A stretch of 64,000 nt of DNA, taken from the NCBI GenBank assembly GCA_963921825.1, contig OY997591.1, positions 38,709,825 through 38,773,824 of the forward strand. The letters run 5' to 3'. Made by a program: the position numbers and the translations under genes. This stretch comes from Erodium maritimum (lineage: Eukaryota > Streptophyta > Magnoliopsida > Geraniales > Geraniaceae). The notes under the pieces are model-generated. The model was not told where the DNA came from. It saw nothing but the letters and a program-made list of their open reading frames with translations, and did no database searches. Numbering within the stretch: the first letter of the stretch is position 1; each line of letters opens with the position of its first letter. This document shows positions 55,331-64,000 of this stretch, piece by piece.

Positions 55331-56223
55331 AGAGTGTTGGCGCTCCCCACGGCGATGTGCTCGGACGGATAAACCCTTCTCCCGAAACTCCTCGAGCTGA
55401 CGCTTCAGCTCGGTCAACTCTGCTGGCGCGAGCCTGTAAGGCGCCATCGATATTAGTGTCGTTCCCAGCATCAGGTCTATCCCGAACTCCACCTCACGAA
55501 CTGGTGGCAACCCGTTCAACTCCTCCGGAAAGACCTCGGTGAACTCGCATACCACTCGCGGTAACTCTCGGCTCTGCACGACCGATACTTCCTCCACTGC
55601 GGACAAAGCCGATAGGAGAACCCCGCTCTTATTGCCCAGAATACACGAAACCTTCGTGTTGCCTGCTGACACCGTCACTCGTCGCCTATAGTAGTCGATA
55701 TTGGCTCGGTACTTCGCCAGCCAATCCATTCCCAAGATTACGTCAAAGGCTGTCATTTTGTAAGTATCCTTCCCACGGATACACGCACAAGCTCAGTCGC
55801 TGCCGAACCTCACAGACCCTTGTAGTCTCTCTAAGACCTCGCTCCACTACCGCTGTCGTGCCCACCAACTCCGAACATACCCGAATCCTCGGGGTGAGGA
55901 CTCGATCCAGCATCAGAGCTCTTGAGCCCTCTCTCGAAACTCCTGTATTAGTTCGCTTCTCTAACTTCGCAGGCACGACAGACCCTATTCAACACCACAT
56001 TACCCCCAACCGGCGTGTCCAGACGCAGGGGTGGACTCAACGGCTCTAAACTCAGCCCCAACATCTCAGCACAACTTGACGAAGCAAACGAATGTGACGC
56101 CCCGGTATCCAATATAAATGACGCCCAAATCAGAGACCGAACAACCACTTCATTAGTCACACCGATAAGGTATAGCACAACCCTCACACGATCCTCTATG
56201 CATTTACTTATAACTTTCCGCAA
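55331..56223 (-). pseudogene. pr: R element protease and RT N-terminus
   Basis: The minus strand from 56223 encodes WASFILDTGASHSFASSS with an intact DTGAS, then LDTPVGGNVVLNRVCRAC. After a frameshift come [15 protein letters not shown] and [20 protein letters not shown] (55756), then VVCEFTEVFPEELNGLPP and [20 protein letters not shown]. It is closely similar to E2 but older in some positions and better kept in others. Confidence 0.9.
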
Positions 56224-56525
56224 CCAAACCAGTATTCGCTACTCGTCCCCTGCGGGAAAAATAGTAAAGGGGATGAGCGTTCTGCTCACCTCCACAGTTC
56301 GATTATGGCATACTAGTAAAGTACTAACGACTTACCAATCTAACCTGGGCAAACCACTACCTCAAAACATGATACCAAAACGTCACACTGCTCACGCTAT
56401 CAATACCTCAAATACTCGCTCACGTAAGGGAAACCTCGAATGGGGATCCTATTCTCAACTCCGCAAGCCACTATTTCTCACAACCTCAATACCCTAATTA
56501 CCCGATTACGTAGGGAAACCTCAAA
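56224..56525 (-). other. R repeat-rich region upstream of protease
   Basis: On the minus strand this holds GAGGTTTCCCTACGTAATCG, GGGTATTGAGGTTGTGAG and the GACGAGTAGCGAATACTGG context found before the E2 protease (50100-50423). It also contains GTGAGCAGAACGCTCA (near 56273-56289) with CCCGCAG, reminiscent of the LTR dyad and acceptor. The sequence breaks off at about 56525, where E3 begins on the plus strand. Confidence 0.75.
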
Positions 56526-57557
56526 CGGGGAGCCAAGCCACTTTCAGCGAGAGTGTCCGATGAGAGGAGGGCCCGCGGCGCTGCCAGCGACCAGCCGGAC
56601 AGGCCAGGGCACGAGTCGAGGGCCGACGATTTCAGGTGTTTCCGGTGCAACCGGGTTGGGCACACTATTGCAAGGTGCCCTGATCCGATTATGGCAGTGT
56701 CAGCGCGGTGGCCGCAGCAGTCGTCAACAGTGCAGCCGCCCAGAGGTCGCCCGCGTCAGGGGCAGCAGTCGAGGTTCTCACAGCTGTCTACGAGCGCGCC
56801 GGCTCCGAGACAGCAGCAGAGCTATGGGTATCCAGCAGTCAGTGCGCCGGGTCGGTGGCAGCATGCGTCAAAGGGAGGAGTGTACGCAGTTACCGACTCC
56901 CGGGCCCAGGATCCCCTGCCTACCGCGAGACCTCTCAGGGTACGTGTTTATTGTATCAATTTTAGGCGTTATTCTTATTTGATACCGGGGTGTTGCACTA
57001 GTTATCTCGTTGAGTTGTGCGGAGAGGTTGGGGATGAGTTTAGAGTCGTTGAGTCCACCCCCGTGCCTGGACACCCAGTTGGGGCGTGACGGGGTGATGT
57101 GTTGTTGACTAGGGTATGTCGTACCCGCGAAATTAGAGTCTCAGACTGTCCTTGCCCTCTTGACCTTTTCGTGCGGGAAATGTTGACCTTTGACGCGATC
57201 TTGGGAACGGATTGGCTGACGAAGAACCGAGCCAATATCGACGTTGTGGGTTGCACAGTGGAAATGGGGGGCACGTCACGATGGTTTTCGTGAGCGGTTA
57301 GCCGAGTTCGCCTACAACAACAACTTCCATGCCAGTATCATGATGGCAACGTTCGAAGCGTTGTGTGGTAGGCCGTGTTGATCGTTGTGTCCTGGGCAGA
57401 AGTGAGAACTTAGGGTTTATTGGGTCTAGAACTGGATCGAGAGACAGCAGGGTCGGTAGGAGCTATGCTGACAGACGACGCCGACCTCTTGAGTCATCAG
57501 CCGGTGACCACGTATCCTTGGAGGCGAGTCTGTCTTAAATTTCGTGGACGAAATTCC
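56526..57557 (+). pseudogene. E3: deleted T1 element with gag knuckles, protease scrap and integrase scraps
   Basis: The plus strand opens with half a zinc knuckle (HFQRECPMRGG), then a full CCHC CFRCNRVGHTIARC near 56630-56680 and a Gln/Ser/Pro-rich linker to VYAVTDSRAQD, the gag C-terminus. A protease remnant follows (GCCTSYL in one frame, LTFDAILGTDWLTKNRANID at about 57180-57240). Directly afterward comes an integrase start (AQWKW, GHVTM near 57256-57285), then AEFAYNNNFHASI and MATFEALCGRPC (57300-57380). RT, RNase H and most of integrase are deleted. The order is collinear with a Tekay element, so it decayed by repeated internal deletion. Confidence 0.82.
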
Positions 57558-57573
57558 TTTAAGGGGGGTAGAC
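57558..57573 (+). promoter_or_regulatory. Polypurine tract of E3
   Basis: TTTAAGGGGGGTAGAC precedes the LTR, after AAATTTCGTGGACGAAATTC. It is the same context as in T2. Confidence 0.9.
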
Positions 57574-59369
57574 TGTAATAACCACTCCCGGTCAACACCA
57601 GTCAAACCTGCGAAAAATTGGAAAATTTATAAATTTTAAGACAGACACTCAATTGAACCTAAATTGACCCCGAGGGTCATACCGGACTTAAGTTGACCCC
57701 GATATCGACCAAAGTGAGTTCCGGGGGACTCAGGGAAACTTTCTGATCAATTTGGGAAATGTTGACTTTTCACTGGAAAAGTCAACCGAGCGACGTTTTG
57801 GTCCATTCGAGGACCGTTTTGGATCCAAAAAGCTTAGCCGTCGTCGCAGCGGTCTTAGTTGAGCAGTTTCCTTATAGCCCGTCAAGTTTCGTGATTTCTT
57901 GGAAAAAGTGCCCGTTCGGGGCCCGAAACAGCCGAATTTTGCGAATCTGACAGAAAATATATAGGAGATATTTTCTCAAAAAGGTGTGGGATCGGCATGA
58001 CACAAGTCATGAATGTGGTGGAAGGAAAAAGGAGGACAACTTTAACCTTGACTTTAAAGAAAAGACAAAATGAAAAAGGGGGGTATTTTGGTCTTTTTGA
58101 TGTGTGGTTAGTGTTTTTGAACAAAACAAAAGATGAGAGACATGTGATGGTCGGCCATAGTGTAGAAAATAGGACTTTTTAGAGAGAGAAATAAGTTAGA
58201 AGGAAGAGAGAAGGAGGAGAGAAAAAGAGAAGAGGCTTGGGGGATTTGTGACGTTTCTTGTTCATCCGACCGGTGGATCGTCTAAACGATAGAAGAATCG
58301 AGTTCACACCGTCATTCTCTACGGTGAGCACCTAACCGATTTTCGTTTTGTTAAGTTCGAATTTTAGGGTCTGAGTTTAAACGATTCAAATATGGTTGGG
58401 TTTTGGTTAGAATTGGTTTATAGATGAATGGTTGAGGTTTGGGGTTCGTTAGGAACGTTTTGGGGCAAAAGGGGAATTTTTCCATTGTGGCCATGTGGGG
58501 CCCACATGCTCGGGTGCTCGGGTTTAGTGTTCGGGTGGTTTAGAACGTTCCCCGGGTCATTAATCCACTACCGGATCGAAATTTGGAATTAAATTGTGAA
58601 AGTTGTAATTGAAGGTTTTAGAAACTTTAAACGTTAATTAAATGACTCGGAAGTCGGAATTCGATTCCGTCAAGTGCCTAGGAACCCTCAAATTATTCTA
58701 AGACCGTAGAAACGAAAACGGGAATTTTCAGAGCCCCGGAAGGGCGTTTCCAAAACCCGGGCAGATTCGCCATGTCGGGTGAATCGGGCTTTTCCGAGTC
58801 CAATATCGACAATGTCAAGTAATTGGGGAGTTTGGGAGTGATCGACATTGTCGGGGTTACTTTTGGGCGTTAAGTTTGTTAAATTCCAGTTTATGTCTGC
58901 GAACTTAAGAGTACTTAAAACTGTGTTCTTTTAGATCGTGATGCAGACAGAGGGAAAGGAAAGCTAGGCGAGTGACTGAGATCACGCCGGAGCTTGTTGG
59001 TGGGCTTTTGGAGAACACGCACGAGGTAGGGAAAAGTAGCCGGATCTCGGCCCTGACTAGGGAAAGTTAACAGTAGAATTGCATGTGACACCGGGGTGTC
59101 GTGGGTTGAGTAGGTTATTGAATATTAGAAAGGCATGATACGGAAACGTAGCGATTATTAGAAAAGCATGTGAAACTTAGTAGTGTCCTAGGAACAAAGA
59201 ACTTATCGATGTTAGAATTACTGGAGGCATATGACCATGCCCGGAGGTTGATTGCGAACTTATCGAGATTAGGAGTACTGGAGGCATATGACCATGCCCG
59301 AAGGTTGATTGTGAAACTGTTGATATTAGGACTGTTGGAGGAATTGGTTATGCCGGAGGTTGATTGTGT

Positions 59370-60060
59370 ATGTTGTGTCTTGGGTGGCCATGAGAGCCTG
59401 TACTTTACTGTTTTATGTCTTGGGTGGCCATGAGAGCCCGTACTTTACTGTTGTGTCATGGGTGGCCATGAGAGCCCGTACTTTACTGTTGTGTCTTGGG
59501 TGGCCATGAGTGCTCGTGGGGTTGTCGAACCCGTGTCTTTATTGTTGGTATGTCTTGGGAGGCCATGAGTGCCCGTGGGGTTGTTGAACCCGTGTCGTTA
59601 CTGTCGATGTATCTTGGGTGGCCATGAGTGCACGTGGGGTTGTTGAGCCCGTGAGTTATGGTTGGTGTGTCTTGGGAGGCCGTGAGTGCCTGTGGGGTTG
59701 TTGAGCCCGTGAGTTATGGTTGGTGTCTCTTGGGAGGCCATGAGTGCCCGTGGGGTTGTTGAGCCCGTGAGTTATGGTTGGTGTGTCTTGGGAGGCCGTG
59801 AGTGCCCGTGGGGTTTTTGAACCCGTGTCGTTACTGTCGATGTATCTTGGGTGGCCATGAGTGCCCGTGGGGTTGTTGAGCCCGTGAGTTATGGTTGGTG
59901 TGTCTTGGGAGGTAGTGAGTGCATGTGGGGTTGTTGAGCCCGTGAGTTATGGTTGGTGTGTCTTGGGAGGCCGTGAGTTCCCGTGGGGTTGTTGAGCCCG
60001 TGAGTTATGGTTGTTGTGTCTTGGGTGGCCATGAGTGCCTGTGGAGTGTTGAACCGGTCT
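59370..60060 (+). repeat. Expanded minisatellite in E3 LTR (about 13 units)
   Basis: About 13 units of 39-59 bp share GTGTCTTGGGTGGCCATGAG or the variant GGGAGGCCGTGAG. Groups of identical neighbours (for example the GAGTTATGGTTGGTGTGTCT spacer at 59650-60010) point to recent local expansion. Confidence 0.9.
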
Positions 60061-60109
60061 TGTTGCTGTTTGTTGAACCTTTCTTGTGATTGTGATTGTG
60101 TTTGCCCGA

Positions 60110-60330
60110 GGTTAGTGACCCGACTTCGTGTCGGGAAGTGGTGTGGAATTTGGCTGGCTTACTTGACAGGGATCGGTAAGTTGCGAGCGTTCCTTGGCTG
60201 GCCTGACCGAGTTCAAGTCTTGGGAGGTTGCGAGCGTTCTTTGGCTGGCTTGACCGAGTTCGAGTCTCGGGAAGTTGCGAGCGTTCTTTGGCTAGCCTGA
60301 CCGAGTTCGAGTCTCGGGAGGTTGTGAGGT
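60110..60330 (+). repeat. Second tandem array in E3 LTR
   Basis: Three to four units of about 50 bp share GGCTGGCCTGACCGAGTTC, then GAGTCTCGGGAGGTTGCGAG and CGTTCTTT. The unit differs from the other T1 copies at this place. Confidence 0.85.
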
Positions 60331-61054
60331 TTTTAGGCGATGAGAGGGCAGCTCCCCTTCCGACTAGCTATCGGAAAAGCAGCGCTGTATATATCGCCAA
60401 CAGGTCGACCGCCTGGAGCCTGACAAGGATCGGCAAAGCGCGTGGGGCAGGCTCGAGCCCAGCCGGTTAGCAACCGGTACTGAGCAGCTGACAGGAGTGC
60501 GATCCTTTGTGATCTTGTTTGGTGTGCGATCCTTTGTGATCTTGGGTGTTGCGTGGTAGTCTGTCCTGTCTTTGGAGGAGGTCGTTGATGGTTTTGTCGG
60601 GTCTATCTTACGTGTCTGAGTGTTGAGTCGGCTGAGGAAAGTATCAGTGTGTGGGTGTCGGTCGGGTTACTTGAGTTTGGGGATAGTGATCCCCGGGGTT
60701 GAGTTGGTTGTTGGTGTTACCGGCATTGTCTGCTAATTATGCAAGAGTCAGTCTGTTATCCGTGGTGGTGAGCGAACGTTCACCCCTAGCTGCTTTTCCT
60801 ACATGTACCGGTCGCAGGTTGGACTAGGTGAGCTTCTGAAGCTTGGAGACCTAGGAGCGGGATTCTGGGTTTATTTGAGTCTAGGGACGGATACCATACT
60901 TTTGTCCACTTGTTGGGACGTGTTTTAAGTTGTAAATATTATTTTGTTGAACAAATGGTGTTTTTAAAGTGTTTATTCAAAACAGGTTTCAATTGTTTTA
61001 TTATTTTAAACGTTCACGTCCCGAGTTCGGTTTTACTGAAATTGGGGCGTGACA

Positions 61055-62273
61055 CCCACGCTATGAGATAGATGTCGAAAAATATCTTCATTGTACCTTC
61101 TGCCCTATGGGGATCACCGTTTCCATGTCATGGGCAATGTGATTTCTACGACGTGGGAGGTCCACTTCATGTCTTGCTGACCTGAGCTATGACAGTTGTC
61201 CCATACTTCCAAAACCCTAGTTGAAACGGCGAGGATCGATTCTCAACAGCGTGAGCCTCCTCCTCCATGTTGTGGGAGTTACCTTTTCAATAACTTACAA
61301 TGACAAGATGTATCTCATCAAGCTACCATATTTAAAACTTTCTCGTCCCGAGAAATTAAAGACACACCCAAGCCAACGGCTCGAAGAAAGTTAAAATAAA
61401 CATATAAAATAAAAGCATAATAATATAATAGCGTATAAATGAAAGATAGTTGCAAAGGTCTTGGCGATACTAGCCTTGTATACAGATCTTAACGACTCCA
61501 ATTATTGAAAATGAAAAACAATGCACGTGCTTAGGCAACGAACCTATAAAACCTCATGCAAGTGGAAGACAAAAAAGAAAAGAAATTCTACAACTAAAAC
61601 AAAGAGAAGATAAGAAATGATATTCTAGTGAGGGAGAGGAGTCCCTCTTCATTAACAAAGACTAAGTTAATTAAATATAAAGCCTTATTCTCCCAGTTCA
61701 TTAAATATATGGCTTGTACGGTTTGAGTTTTAGGTAAATGGCCCTCTTTAATAGTGATCTTCCGATTTTACCCTTCTCTTTTCTTTTTCGGTGAATTTTA
61801 AATTTTACCATTCATTTATCTCTTTAAATAAAGGGTAAAATAGTCCATTTCTACATGAACATTTTCAGGTTGGGAAAATTTTATACTAGTATTGGGAATA
61901 ACAAATCTCAGGTTGGGGAATCTTTATCCCAACACTAGAAAATAGCGAATCCCAGGTTGTGGAAATTTCATCCCAATACTGGGAATACGAATCTCATGTT
62001 AAAATTTAACCCTAAGCTTGATGTAGAAGAAGAAAGATGTTGGGAATACGAATTTCATGTTGAAATTTCAATCCTAACTTAGTGGAGACGAAGAAGGATA
62101 TTGGGAATACGAATCTCGGGTAGAAATTTCAGCCCCTTACTTGATGGAGAAGAATAAGGTGTAGGTCGAAAATTGGAGCTTCGAGCTCGAAGCATAGGTG
62201 TAAGTCGAGGTTAGAGCTTGAAATTTCAAGCATAGGTGTAGATCGAGTTTAGAGCCTTCACAAATGATGGTAG
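61055..62273. other. Retrotransposon-derived and AT-rich sequence, unresolved
   Basis: ACTTTCTCGTCCCGAGAAAT near 61338 echoes the dyad beside the Athila 3' LTR (32815), so 61200-61400 may be a scrap of a related element. The stretch 61860-62160 has diverged short repeats around TTGGGAATACGAATCTCATG and GAAATTTCA. There is no coding motif. Confidence 0.45.
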
Positions 62274-62394
62274 AGAAGAAGAAGAAGAAGAAGAAGAAGA
62301 AGAAGAAGAAGAAGAAGAAGAAGAAGAAGAAGAAGAAGAAGAAGAAGAAGAAGAAGAAGAAGAAGAAGAAGAAGAAGAAGAAGAAGAAGAAGAG
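62274..62394 (+). repeat. (GAA)n microsatellite, about 40 units
   Basis: An almost uninterrupted run of GAA/AGA triplets. The poly-Ser frame on the minus strand is an artefact of it. Length is likely polymorphic. Confidence 0.97.
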
Positions 62395-62445
62395 TTGTTT
62401 GAATTAGAAAGAGTAAATTGAAGGAGGTAATACAAATCTTGTTTG

Positions 62446-62628
62446 TGTTAGAGTTTAGTTTATTTTCGGTTACAAGTATATCCTATTCCTAGTTAAGTTA
62501 GGTTTCTTATGTTGTTTAGTATTAGTATTTGTTATTAGTATAGAGTTAATTTCTATATAAAGTGATGCTCTCGTTGTATTGAAAGACAAGAATATTGAAG
62601 TATCATCAATATGTTTTAGTATTTTACA
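62446..62628 (+). repeat. Short Copia-type LTR
   Basis: TGTTAGAGTTTAG to TTTTACA, 183 bp, with a TATA box TATATAAAG at 62554-62562, followed by a leader-like GTTGTATTGAAAGACAAG. It is followed at once by a PBS-like TGATATTAGAGTC. The size and layout fit the 5' LTR of a small-LTR Copia element. The left border is chosen by the TG...CA rule and is less sure. Confidence 0.7.
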
Positions 62629-62641
62629 TGATATTAGAGTC
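62629..62641 (+). promoter_or_regulatory. Decayed tRNA-Met primer-binding site
   Basis: TGATATTAGAGTC differs by three bases from TGGTATCAGAGCC and stands directly after the LTR's terminal CA. Confidence 0.65.
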
Positions 62642-63371
62642 TATTTGATCCTAGGTTAGATTTGCGTGGGTTATTGTTTTGCCCACTCATTAATATATGA
62701 ATTAGCGGGTGGGCAAGGCCTTTTTGTCAGAATTTTTAGATTTGATCACATGTACTATTCATATCACCATTGTTCCATGATTACTGTTCATCGGTACTAT
62801 TTACGTAGGATACTGTTCACACCAGCTAATTTATGCTACTCCTCACAGGTTGATGGTTGGCTACGCTCAGCCCGTTTTTCGAATTCTCTTCTTATCGTTT
62901 TAATTTTAGGGTTTTTAGGATTTTCCTGAAACTGAAAATCACACATTCTTGTGTGTTTGTAAAATCAGCATGGTTTGCACCATCGTCGTACTTACTTGAA
63001 TATGTTTTTCACCATCGTTATACGATATAGTTTCTTAAAGTTTCGCACTGTCGTTATGCGACGTAGTTGCTTGAAATTTTTCGCACCGTCATGTGACATA
63101 GTTGCTTGAGGTTGTTTCACATTGTCTTTATGCGACTTGCAAGAAGATGTTTTGCTCCTGCGTTGTTTAATTGCTCTAAGCTGAATCGTGCATCCGTAAA
63201 ATCAAGGTATGAGTCAATGGTTCCAAATCGTCTTAGGCTTTAAAGAGCCGATATTGGTTATCGTCCCATTTGTCACATCCACCATATATTAAATTTAAAT
63301 CCCATAAGTAGATGTACATTCTTGATATGACTCATATGCATACTTGTATTCCTTCTATGGTACACGTGTAT
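62642..63371 (+). other. Leader of the Copia-type remnant, with a 40-bp tandem repeat
   Basis: There is no gag motif. 62715-62830 repeats CTGTTCA/CTATTCA-type strings (TACTATTCATATCACC, TTACTGTTCATCGGTACTAT). 62977-63131 has four or five diverged units of about 38-42 bp around CACCGTCGTTATGCGACATA and GTTGCTTGAAATTTT. The rest is plain sequence up to the T1 LTR. Confidence 0.6.
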
Positions 63372-64000
63372 TGTAATAACCACTCCCGGTCAACGCCAGT
63401 TAAACCTGCGAAAAACAGGAAAATTTAAAAAATTTAAGACTGACACTTAAGTGAACCTAAAATGACCCCGAGTGTTATACCGGACTTAAGTTGACCCCGT
63501 TATCGACCAAAGTGAGTTCCAGGGGACTCAGGGCAACTTTTGGATCAATTTGGGAAATGTTGACTTTTCGCTGGAAAAGTCAACCGAGCGACGTTTTGGT
63601 CCATTCGAGGACCGTTTTGGATCCAAAAAGCTTAGCCGTCGTCGCAGCGGTCTTAGTTAACCCGTTTCCTTGTAGCCCGCCAAGTTTCGTAATTTCTTGG
63701 GAAAAGTGCCCGTTCGGGGCCCGAAACGTCCGTTTTTCGCGAAACTGACTGGAAAATATCAACTAGATATTTTCCAAAAGGTGTGGGGCCCACCTTGACA
63801 CTTGTCAATTAGATGGTGGTGTTAGTTTTGGGGGAAAATTGTGTGGTTGTTAAGTGTGGTCGGCCATGTGGGTTAAAAGAGGAGAGAATATGTTTTGTTG
63901 TTAGTTTAATTAAATTAGAAAGAAGAAGAGAGAGTTTAGAGAGAGAAGGAGAAGAAGAAGAAGAAGAAGGAAGAGAGGGAAAGCTAGGGTTGAAGAGTAT
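63372..64000 (+). repeat. T1 Tekay LTR, cut by the window end
   Basis: It starts TGTAATAACCACTCCCGG after TGTAT (a possible duplication, 63367-63371) and follows the T1 LTR into the GA-rich leader. Whether it is a solo LTR or the start of an element cannot be told. Confidence 0.93.

Larger units (their letters stand above)
57574..61054 (+). repeat. 3' LTR of E3 (T1 Tekay), longest copy
   Basis: It starts TGTAATAACCACTCCCGG and ends GAAATTGGGGCGTGACA. It is 3481 bp, about 0.5 kb longer than the other copies because its minisatellite has about 13 units. It has the CTACGGTGAGCACC donor-like site near 58319 and CTGCTTTTCCTACATG in place of CTACAGG near 60800, so the acceptor-like site is mutated. 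There is no matching duplication with the left end of R. Confidence 0.93.

Noticed and set aside
62226-62435. Poly-serine protein
   Set aside because: It is the GAA microsatellite read on the minus strand.

Overview
The window is plant nuclear DNA made almost entirely of nested, decayed retrotransposons. The signs are Ty3/gypsy elements of the Tekay (chromodomain) and Athila lineages, a short Copia-type LTR, primer-binding sites matching plant initiator tRNA-Met (or an Athila-type PBS), and plant LINEs with RRM or DUF4283 ORF1 proteins and zf-RVT ORF2 tails. I see no host protein-coding gene, no tRNA or rRNA gene, and no CRISPR or prokaryotic feature. Gene-poor heterochromatin of a flowering plant is the likely setting; the species cannot be told from the sequence.

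Layout, left to right. 1-2324: 3' half of a forward LINE with poly(A). 2569-2889: 5' scrap of a 3-kb Tekay LTR (family T1 here). 2890-19437: a reverse-strand LINE with ORF1, endonuclease, RT and zf-RVT, split by a complete 9.5-kb non-autonomous Tekay element that keeps only gag (family T2, 2954-12422, target-site duplication AATGG) and by a 1.6-kb LINE derivative that keeps only ORF1 (14753-16368, 16-bp duplication). 20090-21286: a LINE 3' end and a short poly(A)-type retroposon with a 13-bp duplication. 22151-27304: a reverse LINE ORF1 of the DUF4283 class, split by a solo LTR (22525-26096) that itself carries an oppositely oriented solo LTR of the same family (24033-25721). 27966-28790: reverse LINE 3' end. 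28791-32336: LTR-like and gag-like sequence split by a T1 solo LTR (29177-32131). 32337-41918: a reverse Athila element with gag and protease but no RT, split by a T1 solo LTR (36273-39285). 41919-61054: a cluster of three T1 Tekay copies. These are R (reverse strand, with integrase-chromodomain, RNase H/RT and protease), E2 (forward, inserted in R, duplication GCACT), and E3 (a forward, heavily deleted remnant joined head-to-head to R). 61055-64000: AT-rich sequence, a GAA microsatellite, a short Copia-type LTR and the start of another T1 LTR.

Five-bp duplications fix the order of most insertions, and reading frames resume correctly across several insertion points. Only T1 and T2 elements show how the parts would work together: LTR promoter, tRNA-Met priming, gag, protease, RT, integrase, polypurine tract, 3' LTR. 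None is intact. The most notable points are these: (i) E2 and R share a layout with tandem repeats where gag should precede protease, and share the same premature stop just after the RT catalytic motif, which suggests spread in trans of a defective master; (ii) T1 and T2 LTRs carry conserved splice-site-like signals around variable minisatellites; (iii) two opposed solo LTRs form a kilobase-scale hairpin; (iv) an ORF1-only LINE.
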